DNA of 64,000 nucleotides from Streptomyces poonensis (GTDB taxonomy: Bacteria > Actinomycetota > Actinomycetes > Streptomycetales > Streptomycetaceae), in NCBI RefSeq assembly GCF_014650915.1, contig NZ_BMVW01000009.1:231288-295287 (forward strand). The letters are read 5' to 3'. The stretch's first letter is position 1; every line of letters begins with the position of its first letter. The position numbers and the translations under genes are program-made. Shown here piece after piece: positions 8,593 to 17,805 of the stretch. The notes under the pieces are model-generated. The model did no database searches. It was not told the origin of the DNA and saw only the letters and a program-made list of their open reading frames with translations.

Positions 8593-9066
8593 TCAGGCGC
8601 CCGTTGAGGCATCGCCGGCGTCGGCCTGCCTGATGCGGAGCCTTGCGTCGGCCGGGCTGCCGAGGAGCCGGGGGTCGGTTGCGGGCAGGTGGCCGGGTGT
8701 GCGGCGAGGACCTGTCGGCCCACCATGGCGCCGGCGCAGGGTGCAGCAGACGGCGGTGGCGTAGTGGTCGTCGTGTATCCGCAGGACAGTGCGCAGATCG
8801 CTGTGGAGGGTCCGTGCGGCGAGACCGCTTCGAGGTTCGTGGTGTCGGAATTGGTGAGCGCGAGGGCGTCGGCCCGCTGGACGCAGGCGGCGTCCAGGAC
8901 GCCGCCGTCCTCGGTGCCTTCGCCGAGGATCAAGGGGACGCCGGGGTCGCGGGCGAGAGCCATGCCACGGGCGTCGGGGTCCTGCTCGATGCAGACCACG
9001 GGAACGCCGTACTCCCGCAGGCGGGCCAGAGCCCGGGCCCCGACCTTGCTCAGGTCCAGCGGGAGA
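8593..9066 (-). pseudogene. TrkA-N (NAD-binding) potassium-channel regulator remnant
   Basis: On the minus strand one frame reads LSKVGARALARLREYGVPVV, CIEQDPDARGMALARDPGVP, LILGEGTEDGGVLDA and ALALTNSDTTNLEAV, a typical Rossmann-type TrkA-N fold. Just after NLEAV (near 8822) homology continues in another frame as LAARTLHSDLRTVLRI and HDDHYATAV, so one base has been lost. Beyond the CCTLRR segment the family similarity fades, and the usual AGAMMGRQ section appears in yet another frame (CAGAMVGRQVLAAHP), suggesting a second shift near 8755. No complete protein can be made. It is convergent with kdpD. Related proteins gate K+ channels or Kef-type exporters. Confidence 0.7.
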
Positions 9067-9379
9067 CAGTCGTCTGTCGAGTTGTTGTGACAGGGAGCGC
9101 CGGGGGAAAGGCATGCTCGTCTGCCGCGCCCCAGGGCTGCACGCCGATCACGAGCGCGGCGCCGGCCAGTGGGGGGATGAGGTTCACAACACGAGGAGCA
9201 CGTTCTGGGCGTACTACCGACGCATCGGCCTTGTCGCGGCTCGGGGGGCCTCGGTGTGCGGTTCGATCTCCCTTCCCTTCATGCTCCCCCACCGTCGGCC
9301 GCAGCGTCCTCGTGCGGGGCAGCGTGTCATGGCCCGGTACCCGCGTCGACCGCCTAGTTCCGGTGATCTGGGGGCGAAT

Positions 9380-10261
9380 TCACTGCCGGGGCTGTACGGA
9401 GTCAAGGAACCCGGCGACGAGGCCGGCCAAGCGGGCGGGGACTTCCTCGGGCAGCAGGTGGCCCACATCCGGGAGCACACGGAGCGGGGCGTCCAATCGG
9501 CGACGCGTGCCAGAGCCGAGGCGGTCGGGGGGCAGAAAGGGGTCGCAGGACCCCGCTACTGGCAGAAGGGGCGCGGATCTCGCTCGCCCGAGTACGTCGG
9601 ACGGCAGGGGCGCGGGAGCGAGGCTGCTGCGACAGGAGCTCCCCACCAGATCCATCCACGTGCTGAGCTCGGGCGGCACCGCATGCCCGGGGCCTGTCAT
9701 GAACGTCAGCAGCCGTTCGGCCCGTGTGGGTGAGGGGCGGAGCATCCACGGGAGGGTGGCGCCCAGGACGGGCGCGCCGACGCGGAGCCGTACGAGTCCG
9801 CCGGGGGAGACCAGGACCCGGCCGGCGATGCGCTCCGAGGGGCACGCGAGGGCGATCGCGGCGCCCAGCGAGTGGCCCACGACCACGACGGGTCCGTCCG
9901 TGATCTGCTCCAGTGTTCCGGCGAGCCATCTGCCGTACCAGTCCATCCGGTGCCGCCGCGGGCGGAGTCCGGAACTGAGGCCGGGCTGGCCGGGGACGTC
10001 CAGGACGACGAGCGGGGCGGCCTCGGCGAGCGCCTCTGCGGCGCGGAGTGACACCGCCGCGCTCATGTTCGTTCCCGGGACCAGAACCAACGTCATCGCC
10101 CCAATCCCGCCACGGGGACCGACGCGGACCGAGTTCGTCCGGCCCGCCGGCGTCTCGATCTCCCGGCGGTCATGGACGAGCGGCCAGGCTGCGAGGCGCT
10201 CCTCGCACCAGTCGCGTACACGGGCCTGGTCGGCGGGGCTGCGGTAGACCGACGAGGGCAT
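9380..10261 (-). CDS. Alpha/beta-hydrolase-fold protein
   Basis: A 293-residue protein with an alpha/beta-hydrolase layout: LVLVPGTNMSAAVS as the first strand and oxyanion loop, PLVVLDVPGQPGLS, the nucleophile elbow VVVGHSLGAAIAL (Ser of GHSLG), then a cap region (PSPTRAERLLTFMTGPGHA), an acid-bearing GSCDPFLPPDRL, and the catalytic-His stretch VLPDVGHLLPEEVPARL near the C-terminus. The complete triad is therefore visible. The ATG at 10261 begins MPSSVYRSPADQARVRDWC; an upstream Shine-Dalgarno is not obvious. It is divergent from trkH with about 145 nt between them. Substrate unknown; esterase or C-C hydrolase activity is possible. It has no evident tie to the potassium genes. Confidence 0.8.
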   Translation of the reverse strand: MPSSVYRSPADQARVRDWCEERLAAWPLVHDRREIETPAGRTNSVRVGPRGGIGAMTLVLVPGTNMSAAVSLRAAEALAEAAPLVVLDVPGQPGLSSGLRPRRHRMDWYGRWLAGTLEQITDGPVVVVGHSLGAAIALACPSERIAGRVLVSPGGLVRLRVGAPVLGATLPWMLRPSPTRAERLLTFMTGPGHAVPPELSTWMDLVGSSCRSSLAPAPLPSDVLGRARSAPLLPVAGSCDPFLPPDRLGSGTRRRLDAPLRVLPDVGHLLPEEVPARLAGLVAGFLDSVQPRQ

Positions 10262-10405
10262 GGCCGCATCGTAGGGAGGGTGCTGGGTCCGGTACAGACC
10301 TGTGGGTAGGGTTACGGCCGTTCTTGACGCAGCGCTGAGACGAGGCCGACACGCGACCGGCAGGCCGGGCGCATGCGGACGGCGCGAGAAAGGGAGTCCG
10401 CCATC

Positions 10406-11779
10406 GTGGTGACCACCGTGCGCGGACGGGCTCACTCCTCCTTCTCCGCCCACCCCGCCCGGACCGTCGTCCTGGCATTCGCCGTCGCCGTCATGATCGG
10501 CACCGGACTGCTGATGCTGCCGGCGGCCGCCGAGAACGGCGGTGCCACCGACGTGCTGATCGCTCTGTTCACCTCGACCTCCGCCGTCTGCGTCACCGGC
10601 CTGGCCGTCGTGGACACCGGCACCTACTGGAGCGGCTTCGGCGAGGGGATCATCCTGGCCCTCGTCCAGGTCGGTGGCTTCGGCATCATGACCCTGGCCT
10701 CCCTGCTGGCCCTGCTGGTCTCGGGCCGCCTGCGGCTGAGACTGCAGCTGACGGCCCAGGCCGAGACCAAGAGCCTCGGCATCGGAGACGTACGCCGGGT
10801 CCTGCTCGGAGTCGCCGGCACCACGGTGATGGTCGAGCTCGCCGTCGGCGCGCTCCTGGCGCTCCGCTTCCGGTTCGGGTACGGGCATTCCATCGGCGAC
10901 TCCGCGTACCTGGGGTTCTTCCATGCGGTGTCCGCCTTCAACAACGCCGGCTTCGGCCTGCACGCCGACAGCCTCACCCGCTACGCACAGGACGCGTGGG
11001 TCACCCTGCCCATCGCCGCCGCCGTCATCCTCGGCGGCATCGGCTTCCCCGTCCTCCTTGAGATGCTGCGCCACCGCAACCGGGCGCGGACGACCGGCCG
11101 GAAGAACTGGACACTGCACACCAAGCTCACCCTCATCACCACGGCCGCGCTGCTCGCCACCGGAACGCTCCTCACCTGCCTGATGGAGTGGACGAACCCC
11201 GCCACCCTCGGTGCCCAGGACGTCTGGGCCAAGCTGCTCAACGGCTTCTTCCACTCGGCGATGAGCCGCACCGCCGGGTTCAACTCCCTCGACATCGGTG
11301 CCATGCACGCCTCGACCCTGCTGATGACCTGCATGCTCATGTTCGTCGGCGGCGGCAGCGCGGGCACCGCCGGCGGCATCAAGGTCACCACCTTCGCCGT
11401 CCTCGCCGCCGCGATGCTCGCCGAGGTCCGCGGCGAGCCGACCTCCGCCGTCCTCGGCCGCCGCCTCGGCCCACACGTGCTGCGCCAGGCCCTGACCGTC
11501 GCCCTGCTCGGCATCGGCCTGGTCATGGCCGCCACCCTGGCGCTGCTCTCGGTGAGCAGGGCGCCCTTCGAAGCGGTGCTGTTCGAGGTCGTCTCCGCCT
11601 TCGCGACCGTGGGACTCTCCACCGGCATTACCGCCGACCTGCCCGGCAGCGCACAGCTTGTGCTCGTCGCCCTGATGTTCATCGGCCGCATCGGCCCGAT
11701 CACCCTGGTCTCCGCACTCGCCCTGCGCGAGCGCACCCGACGCTACGAACTCCCCGAGGAGCGACCCGTCATTGGATAA
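10406..11779 (+). CDS. TrkH/KtrB-type potassium uptake membrane subunit
   Basis: About 457 residues with eight or more membrane segments and the four pore-loop glycine motifs of the Trk/Ktr family: STSAVCVTGLAVV, AFNNAGFGL, SRTAGFNSLD and FATVGLSTGITADL. These loops form the K+ filter, each contributing a central Gly. The GTG at 10406 is preferred because GGGAG lies 9 nt before it; an ATG at 10373 would add 11 polar residues. The gene overlaps the following trkA-like gene by 8 nt, so both subunits are made together. This pair is the only complete potassium uptake system in the window and may have made the Kdp pump dispensable (inference). Confidence 0.9.
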   Translation: MVTTVRGRAHSSFSAHPARTVVLAFAVAVMIGTGLLMLPAAAENGGATDVLIALFTSTSAVCVTGLAVVDTGTYWSGFGEGIILALVQVGGFGIMTLASLLALLVSGRLRLRLQLTAQAETKSLGIGDVRRVLLGVAGTTVMVELAVGALLALRFRFGYGHSIGDSAYLGFFHAVSAFNNAGFGLHADSLTRYAQDAWVTLPIAAAVILGGIGFPVLLEMLRHRNRARTTGRKNWTLHTKLTLITTAALLATGTLLTCLMEWTNPATLGAQDVWAKLLNGFFHSAMSRTAGFNSLDIGAMHASTLLMTCMLMFVGGGSAGTAGGIKVTTFAVLAAAMLAEVRGEPTSAVLGRRLGPHVLRQALTVALLGIGLVMAATLALLSVSRAPFEAVLFEVVSAFATVGLSTGITADLPGSAQLVLVALMFIGRIGPITLVSALALRERTRRYELPEERPVIG

Positions 11780-12491
11780 CTTTCTGCACCGCCTGCGCAA
11801 GCGCCGCCGAGGGCGGCTCACCCAGCAATACAAAACATATGCGGATCAGCGGGTCGCCGTCATCGGCCTCGGTCGCTTCGGCAACTCCCTCGCTAACGAG
11901 CTGATGCGCCGGGGCTGGGACGTTCTCGGTATCGACGCAGACACCCGCCTCGTTCAGAAGTACAGCGACCAGCTCACCCACACCGCCGTCGCCGACGCCA
12001 CCGACCCCGTTGTGCTCGGGCAACTCGGTGTCCACGAGTTCACCAGCGCCGTGGTCGGCATCGGCAGTGATATCGAGGCGAGCATCCTCATCAGCTCCAA
12101 TCTCCTCGAAGCAGGCGTCCCCAACATCTGGGCCAAGGCGATCAGCCGCCAGCACGGCCAGATCCTCGAACGCCTCGGCGTTCACCACGTCGTCCTGCCG
12201 GAACACGAGATGGGTGAACGCGTCGCGCACCTCGTCACCGGCCGCATGCTCGACTTCATCGAGTTCGACGACGACTACGCCCTCGTCAAGACGGTCGCCC
12301 CGGGCGTGGCGACCGGCAGGCCCCTGGGGCAGTCCCAGGTGCGCAGCCGATACGGCGTGACCGTCGTCGGCATCAAGCGCCCCGGCGAGGACTTCACCTA
12401 CGCGACCGCCGAGACGGTCGTCGCGAAGGGCGACATCATCGTCGTCACCGGCAAGACCGGGGCGGTGGAGGCCTTCACCGAGCTGCCCTGA
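11772..12491 (+). CDS. TrkA/KtrA-type cytoplasmic gating subunit
   Basis: A 239-residue RCK protein. After a basic leader it has the Rossmann dinucleotide motif VAVIGLGRFGNSLA, the acidic ribose-binding GIDAD, and VADATDPVVLGQLGV, then a C-terminal RCK_C domain (TGRPLGQSQVRSRYGVTVVG, KGDIIVVTGKTGAV). Such subunits form rings under TrkH/KtrB and gate it in response to nucleotides; in some Gram-positive bacteria the C-domain binds cyclic di-AMP. The TTG start at 11772 overlaps the trkH end and has GAGGAG upstream. No lesions seen. Confidence 0.9.
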   Translation: MDNFLHRLRKRRRGRLTQQYKTYADQRVAVIGLGRFGNSLANELMRRGWDVLGIDADTRLVQKYSDQLTHTAVADATDPVVLGQLGVHEFTSAVVGIGSDIEASILISSNLLEAGVPNIWAKAISRQHGQILERLGVHHVVLPEHEMGERVAHLVTGRMLDFIEFDDDYALVKTVAPGVATGRPLGQSQVRSRYGVTVVGIKRPGEDFTYATAETVVAKGDIIVVTGKTGAVEAFTELP

Positions 12492-12564
12492 ACTAGGATC
12501 GTGCGCTGGTGAGCCGGGAAGTCTGGTCGGCACTGCCGTCCGCCTCCCCCGAAAGAGCCCGGCC

Positions 12565-12858
12565 GTGCCCCTCACCCTGATTGTGCTTGCCCTGTTCGCC
12601 CTCGCCTCCTGCCGTGCTGATCACCGTGGTCCCACGTCTGGTCGGCGCCCCACTGGCGTGCGTGCCACGTGCGCCTATCTCGGGTCGGGGCTGGTGGGGA
12701 CGGTCGCCGGGCTTTTTCTCCTCCACGACTTCCTCGCCGGCTCGCACCGGCGAGGCCTGAAGCAAGCTGGGCGGGAACATGAAAAACGACCAAACACCCG
12801 AGTGCACGTCGTTGTTCGCAGACGTCGCGACCACCGGCCGACGCCTGACCAGGGATGA
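12565..12858 (+). CDS. Doubtful small frame, possibly a decayed membrane protein
   Basis: Up to 97 residues from a GTG at 12565. The first part (MPLTLIVLALFALAS) and a middle part (CAYLGSGLVGTVAGLFLLHD) are hydrophobic, but the tail overlaps the PucR gene by 80 nt and looks non-coding. Between the two hydrophobic pieces another frame reads LITVVPRLVGAPLA, so a frameshifted membrane protein is possible. I do not recognise a family with confidence. It sits between trkA and the PucR gene. Confidence 0.2.
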   Translation: MPLTLIVLALFALASCRADHRGPTSGRRPTGVRATCAYLGSGLVGTVAGLFLLHDFLAGSHRRGLKQAGREHEKRPNTRVHVVVRRRRDHRPTPDQG

Positions 12859-13831
12859 GGTCGAACGGCGTCGCGAGACCGGTGAGAAGGCGGCCCGTGA
12901 GGGGCTCGCTCTGCGCGAACTGATCGGCGACCATCTGACCGTGGTCCCGGCGGCCTGGCCCGAACAGTCGCTGACCCGACGCTCGACCCTGGATCTGCTC
13001 ACGGCGGCCGAGCAGTCCGTGGACGCTCTCTCGGCCGGATTCGAGCGGGCCCAGCGGCTCGCCGTCCGGCAGGAAGGGGCCGAACGCCGCGAGTTCATCG
13101 ACGACCTGCTGTACGGGCGCAGCGACCTGGGCCGGACCGCCGAACGGGCCGAGGGCTTCGGTCTGCGGCTTTCCCAGGCCCATACGGTTGCCGTCGCCCG
13201 CGGACCCCAGGCGTACACCGAAGCCGACCTGGTACCGCAGCACGTGGAGCGCGCCCTGATCGGAAGGTTCGGCGGCCGGCACGTCCTGCTCACCACGAAG
13301 AGCGGCCGGATGGTCTGTATCGCCCCCGGCGACCAGCCCCAGGTCCTCGCCCACTTCGCTCAGCAGGCCTTCGCCGCCATCGGCGAGGGCCAGGCGGCCA
13401 TCGGCCGACCGTAACCCGGGCCCCGAGGTGTCGTGCACTCCTACGAGGAGGCGCTCGGCGCCCTCGACCTCGCAGACCGTCTCGGACTCGACGTGCCGGT
13501 CCTGCACGCCGTCGACCTCCTGGTCTATCCGGTCCTCACCCGGGACCGGCAGGCCATGGAGGACCTCGTCCGCAGCACCCTTGGTCCTCTGCGGTCGTCC
13601 AGGGGCGGCGCGGAACCGCTCCTCGACACCCTGATCGCTTACTTCGACAGCGGATGCGTGACGACGAGGACGGCCCAAGAGCTGAACCTGTCCGTGAGAG
13701 CTGTCACCTATCGCTTGACTCGCATCCACCGGCTGACCGGTACCAACCCTGCCGACCCTGTGAGCCGCTACACCCTCCGGACCGCCGTGATCGGGGCCCG
13801 TCTGCTCGGCTGGCCCACCAAGCATGTCTGA
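12779..13831 (+). pseudogene. PucR/CdaR-type regulator split by in-frame TAA
   Basis: Two pieces in the same frame: residues 1-211 (12779-13414) and a continuation to 13831. The N-terminal piece has the pattern of PucR-family regulators (LTAAEQSVDALSAGFERAQ, RREFIDDLLYGRSDLG). The second piece contains YEEALGALDLADRLGLDVP and the C-terminal helix-turn-helix (CVTTRTAQELNLSVRAVTYR, LTRIHRLTG). The break is a TAA at 13412-13414 in the phrase GRP-stop-PGPRGVVHSYEE, where homologues usually have a sense codon; TAC to TAA is the simplest change. No frameshift is needed. Translation might restart at GTG 13433, which would yield a DNA-binding fragment without the upper domain. Target genes unknown. 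Confidence 0.75.
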
Positions 13832-14091
13832 GCGGTTCCGCCGGCAGCGCCCCACCGCGCAGTTGGCGAGGGAGGACAGGTGCTCGCCGGCGAAGCGGCA
13901 TCATCGCGGCGAGCGTCGTCACTACCGCCTCCAGCAGCTCCAGCGACCTCTCCGAGGAGTTTGACCTCTGTCACCACTGACTGGCGGAGATCCTCTGAGG
14001 TCCGCCGGGGCCCCTGCCGACGGGCAGCGGCATTGCGAAACCTGAGTGCCGGAACGCCGGGACGGTCAGCGGAGAGACGGCTACAGAAGAG

Positions 14092-14811
14092 TCATGCAGG
14101 GACTCTGGGGAGTACGGCCGCTGCTCGCAGACCACCGTCCGGCGAGTTGCCCAGTTCGAGGCGGCCACCGGAGGAGGTAAGGAGAGCGGCCGCGATGGTG
14201 AGCCCCAGGCCGGTGCCACGGTGGGAGCGGCCGAGTCCGCCGCGCCAGAAGGGTTCGCAGGCGCGGGCGATCTCCTCGCTCGTCATCCCGGGACCCTGGT
14301 CGCGCACCTCCACGTGGACGTAGGTGTCTGACACGCGGACGGCGACGACGATCCTGCTGCCGTCGGGCGTGGCCTGCAGCGCGTTGTCGAGCAAGACGTC
14401 CAGGGACTGATCGAGGGCGCCGGGAACCTGGGACACCCGGACCGGGGCGCCCCCCAAGAAGACGCGCACACCGCGGGATTCCGCCCGGGCCGACCAGGCT
14501 TCGACGCGTGCCGCTGCCACCGCGAAGGCGTCGACCGTCTCCTGCGGGGCCGGCGACCCGTGATCCGTTCCTCCCCACGTCAGTACCTGGTCCAGCACCT
14601 GAGACAGTCGTTTCACCTCGCTCAGGACCCCGCCGACCTCGCGCTTCACTGAGGCCCCCACCGTGTTGGGTAGTTCGTCCCACAAGAGCTCGAGACGTAA
14701 CCGAATGGACGTCAGCGGTGCCCGCACCTGATGCGCGGCTGCGGCGGCGTGCGAAGGGGAGCCCCCCGTGAGAGGTGAGGAAACGCGGGGGGCGGGCAGA
14801 TCGACCGTCAC
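14092..14811 (-). CDS. Sensor histidine kinase, minimal (no sensor domain)
   Basis: A 239-residue kinase consisting almost only of the catalytic core. The H-box AAAAAHQVRAPLTSIRLRLE carries H27; LDQSLDVLLDNALQATPDG is the N box, VRDQGPGMTSEEIARACEPF the G1/F boxes, and HRGTGLGLTIAAALL the G2 box. There is no membrane segment and no PAS or GAF domain, so the input must come through a partner or be sensed in the cytoplasm. The GTG start at 14811 lies 14 nt after the upstream response regulator, so the two are co-transcribed. The length is well below the usual 350-500 residues. It could be an N-terminally shortened kinase, although the start looks natural. Confidence 0.8.
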   Translation of the reverse strand: MTVDLPAPRVSSPLTGGSPSHAAAAAHQVRAPLTSIRLRLELLWDELPNTVGASVKREVGGVLSEVKRLSQVLDQVLTWGGTDHGSPAPQETVDAFAVAAARVEAWSARAESRGVRVFLGGAPVRVSQVPGALDQSLDVLLDNALQATPDGSRIVVAVRVSDTYVHVEVRDQGPGMTSEEIARACEPFWRGGLGRSHRGTGLGLTIAAALLTSSGGRLELGNSPDGGLRAAAVLPRVPA

Positions 14812-14825
14812 TGGGGATTCCTGTC

Positions 14826-15620
14826 TCAGGCGGGTGCTGTGGCCGGGGCCGTCAGGCGGTAGCCGACCCCACGTACGGTCTCGATCCACGCCGGGCTGCC
14901 GAGTTTGCTGCGCAGCGAGCCCACGTGGACATCCAGGGTGCGGCTGGAGCCGCACCAGTTCTCGTCCCACACGCGCGACATGAGGTCCTGGCGTTCCAGG
15001 ACGGAGCCGGGATCCTCCATCAGCACGAGGAGGAGATCGAACTCCTTGCGGGTGATCCGGACTTCGCGACCGTCCAGGAAGACCTTGCGCGTGCGTGGAT
15101 CCACCTCCAACGAGCCGGCCCGCAGTGAACCCGGACCAGGTTGCCCCTGCTCCGCGGTCGGGCGTGTCGCCGTGGTGGTTCGCGCGGGTGCTGGGTTCGA
15201 CGGGGCGGCGGGGGAGATGACCGGGGTGGCTCCGGCGCGGACGGGCCCGCTTCCGTGCAGGACGCATCGCGCTGCCCTGCGCAGGAGCGCCTGGATGCGG
15301 GCCACCAGCTCGTAGTGGCTGAACGGCTTCATGACGAAGTCATCAGCCCCCACATGAAGGGCCATCACCCGGTCGAGCTCCTCGGTCCGGCCGCTGAGGG
15401 TGATCACCGGGACACAGGACGATTCCCGGATGCGGCGGCAGACCTCCTGACCGTCAAGATCGGGGAGGCCCAGGTCGAGCAGGACGAGGTGGGCCTGTTC
15501 GAACCATTCGAGAGCCTCGGTCCCGGTGCCGACTCTGTGCGGCTGGTATCCGTGACGTTCCAACACCCGCTCCAATGCTTCGGCGATACCGTCGTCGTCC
15601 TCCACGATCAGAACGTTCAA
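14826..15620 (-). CDS. OmpR-family response regulator
   Basis: A 264-residue regulator with the acidic cluster E7-D8-D9-D10, phosphoacceptor D49 in LVLLDLGLPDLDG, and KPFSHYELVARI. A linker of about 45 residues rich in Ala, Pro and Thr follows, longer than usual for OmpR proteins. Then comes a winged-helix DNA-binding domain (ITRKEFDLLLVLMEDPGSVL, LMSRVWDENWCGSSRTLDVH, WIETVRGVGYRL). The start is a TTG at 15620 with GGAGG upstream. The paired kinase follows after 14 nt. The targets are not visible; the pair diverges from the NarL-type system at 15929. Confidence 0.88.
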   Translation of the reverse strand: MNVLIVEDDDGIAEALERVLERHGYQPHRVGTGTEALEWFEQAHLVLLDLGLPDLDGQEVCRRIRESSCVPVITLSGRTEELDRVMALHVGADDFVMKPFSHYELVARIQALLRRAARCVLHGSGPVRAGATPVISPAAPSNPAPARTTTATRPTAEQGQPGPGSLRAGSLEVDPRTRKVFLDGREVRITRKEFDLLLVLMEDPGSVLERQDLMSRVWDENWCGSSRTLDVHVGSLRSKLGSPAWIETVRGVGYRLTAPATAPA

Positions 15621-15928
15621 GGATCCGTTTCCTCCCTGCTGATGGGGTGTCGAACGTCAGTCCCTGGCCGAGCAATCTCTTGGTCATCTGTGTATCAAGC
15701 AGGGCTGCGCGAGCTCAACGCGGGACATCCCGCCCGCGCCGAGAGGGGTAGAGACGTATGGCCCTTTAGAGGTACGTGCACGCGCCGGGAACCGTTGCCC
15801 AAGTCAGCTGATCTTGACACTCCTTTAACGTGGGTCGTTCAAGCGTGCGGGGTACGCTCGGAGACGGGCACCGATAGGGCATTGGCACAGGTCAGGGCCC
15901 CTTCCTGACCACAAGGGGGAGTGTCGGA
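15621..15928. other. Divergent intergenic region between two two-component systems
   Basis: About 308 bases without a plausible gene. It separates the OmpR-type pair (minus) from the NarL-type pair (plus) and so holds both promoters. A consensus-like TTGACA occurs on the plus strand at 15814-15819, but no convincing -10 lies 16-18 bases downstream. GGGGGAG at 15915-15921 is the ribosome site of the NarL-type kinase. Confidence 0.4.
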
Positions 15929-17020
15929 GTGGTCAAGAGGCGGGAAGCGTGCAGCCGTGTCGCCGAGGTGCTCGAAGCGCGCGTGGACGAGATCCTCGCG
16001 GCCTACGAGGCGTCCCTTCGCAGCGACCACATGGAGTCGGCGGCGGATGAGTCAGATGTGCAGCGGCACCTCGACCACGCGCGGGGCATTCTTGCACGGG
16101 TCGTCTCGGAAATGCGCCATGCGACGGGTGCGACAGCAGCGGTACACAGTGTGCACACGCGCTTCCGGCCGGACGGCCTTCCGTACGAACGCGCCGGCGA
16201 CTTCAGCCGGACCCCGGCACTGTTCGACGCGGCGGTACACACCCTCCTGGGCGGGGCGGGAGAGACAGGGAGGGAGAGCACGGAAGACATCACAGGCGCT
16301 CTCTCTCTGCTTCACCGCCGGATCGTCGAACGGCAATCGACCGTCTCCCGCGCGCACCTCGACAGTCTCCTGGAACAGGCGGGCAGAGCCAAGGCGGAGG
16401 AACGCAGACGCATCGCACGGGAGTTGCACGACGAAGTGGCAGGGTATCTGGGATCCGCCCTCAACCTGCTGGATCTGCACGACCTGTACCGGGACAGCCA
16501 TCCTGACCTGGCGCGACAGCGACTGGACGCGGCGCGGGACACGATCGTGCAGTCGCTGGGTAACTTGCGCGACGTCATGAGCGGCCTGCGCCCTCTGTTC
16601 TCCCCCGAGCCACTGCGGACCGCGCTCACGAAGGATCTGGAGGCCATGGGCGGGGCGCATCCGCCGGACCTGCGGGTCTCCGTTGTCGGTGACGAGTCCT
16701 GGCTGCCGGCGGGCGTGGCGAAGGAGGTCTACCTCATCGTCCGAGAGGCGCAGCGCAACGCCGTTCGTCATGCCCGAGCCAGCGCCATCAAGGTGGAGGT
16801 GCGCATCGAACCGGACCGGATCCTCGCCTCGGTCGAGGACGACGGAGTCGGGTTCGATCCCGGCCCGGCTCCTCCGCAAGGTCACGGAGGCTTGCTGTCC
16901 ATGCGGGAACGGGCGGAGCTCCTCGGAGGCAGCGTCGTCCTGGAGTCCTGGCCCGGCGGTGGTTGTCGTGTCCTGATCCGGTTGCTGCTCAAGGGGGAGA
17001 GAAGTGGGCGTCACGCCTAA
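15929..17020 (+). CDS. NarL-type sensor histidine kinase (HisKA_3)
   Basis: A 363-residue cytoplasmic kinase. The N-terminal ~150 residues are helical (RVAEVLEARVDEILAAYE) and have no membrane segment. The HisKA_3 box EERRRIARELHDEVAGYLG carries H167, followed by SLGNLRDVMSGLRPLF. The ATPase part shows EVYLIVREAQRNAVRHARAS, VEDDGVGFDPG, and GHGGLLSMRERAELLGGSV. The GTG start follows GGGGGAG. Its 3' end overlaps the partner response regulator by 17 nt. A soluble N-terminal region suggests an intracellular signal. As this pair lies a few kb from the biosynthetic genes it could feed into their control (inference). Confidence 0.88.
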   Translation: MVKRREACSRVAEVLEARVDEILAAYEASLRSDHMESAADESDVQRHLDHARGILARVVSEMRHATGATAAVHSVHTRFRPDGLPYERAGDFSRTPALFDAAVHTLLGGAGETGRESTEDITGALSLLHRRIVERQSTVSRAHLDSLLEQAGRAKAEERRRIARELHDEVAGYLGSALNLLDLHDLYRDSHPDLARQRLDAARDTIVQSLGNLRDVMSGLRPLFSPEPLRTALTKDLEAMGGAHPPDLRVSVVGDESWLPAGVAKEVYLIVREAQRNAVRHARASAIKVEVRIEPDRILASVEDDGVGFDPGPAPPQGHGGLLSMRERAELLGGSVVLESWPGGGCRVLIRLLLKGERSGRHA

Positions 17021-17672
17021 GACGATCACGATCCTGCTGGCCGACGACCACACGCTGTTCCGCGAAGGGGTGCGGGAGATCCTCGGTGCCACCGAGGGGC
17101 TCGCCGTGGTCGGTGAGGCGCAGAGAGGCAAGGAGGCTTGCGACAAGGCCGCTGAACTGCGACCCCACGTCATCGTCCTCGACGTCGAGATGCCCGGACA
17201 GAGCGTCCGGGAGACCATCACGCAGTTACGTGACGTCTCGCCGCGTTCCCGGGTGGTGGTCCTGACCATGCATGACGACATCGTGCTCGCCCGCGAGCTG
17301 CTGTCCCTGGGCGCCAGCGCCTATCTCGTGAAGGGGTCGACCCGCCACGAACTGATTTCGGCCATCCACAGCGTCGTGGTCGACCGGGGCCCTGGTCATG
17401 TAGTCCTGTCGGTGTCCCAGCAGGGCCTCGAGCGATTCGACCAGGTTCCGAGCGAGAACTTGTCCGCGCGAGAGCGTGAGGTCTTGGCCCTGGCGGCCGA
17501 GGCCCTCAGCAACAGCCAGATCGCTCAACGGCTGTATATCGCCGAGGGAACTGTCAAGCGACACCTGCGCAACATTTATGACAAGTTGGGCGCCGTCTCC
17601 CGACTGGACGCGGTGAACAAAGCCAACGCGGCCTCCTTGATCCCCGTAGCCCAGCCGAGGGCAGACGACTGA
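17004..17672 (+). CDS. NarL/LuxR-family response regulator
   Basis: A 222-residue regulator with receiver acidic residues D14-D15, phosphoacceptor D60 in VIVLDVEMPGQSV, and the conserved Lys in AYLVKGSTRHEL. The C-terminal LuxR-type helix-turn-helix is LSAREREVLALAAEALSNSQ, IAQRLYIAEGTVKRHLRNIY. Both domains are complete. It overlaps the kinase gene by 17 nt, so they are co-expressed. The next gene, a second kdpD, begins about 130 nt downstream in the same direction. Confidence 0.9.
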   Translation: MGVTPKTITILLADDHTLFREGVREILGATEGLAVVGEAQRGKEACDKAAELRPHVIVLDVEMPGQSVRETITQLRDVSPRSRVVVLTMHDDIVLARELLSLGASAYLVKGSTRHELISAIHSVVVDRGPGHVVLSVSQQGLERFDQVPSENLSAREREVLALAAEALSNSQIAQRLYIAEGTVKRHLRNIYDKLGAVSRLDAVNKANAASLIPVAQPRADD

Positions 17673-17805
17673 CGATGCGAGTTTGCGCCCTGCCGTCTGG
17701 AAGTGGTCGTAAGCCCGCCAGGGTCGAACCACGGAGCAGTCGTCACCATTCGCATATGACAGGCTCCGGGCTGTGCTGACGGTGAACGAGCAGGGAGTCG
17801 ACCCG

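Noticed and set aside
15814..15860. TTGACA as -35 of a promoter for the NarL-type kinase
   Set aside because: No acceptable -10 at 16-18 bases; the nearest TACGCT is more than 30 bases away.
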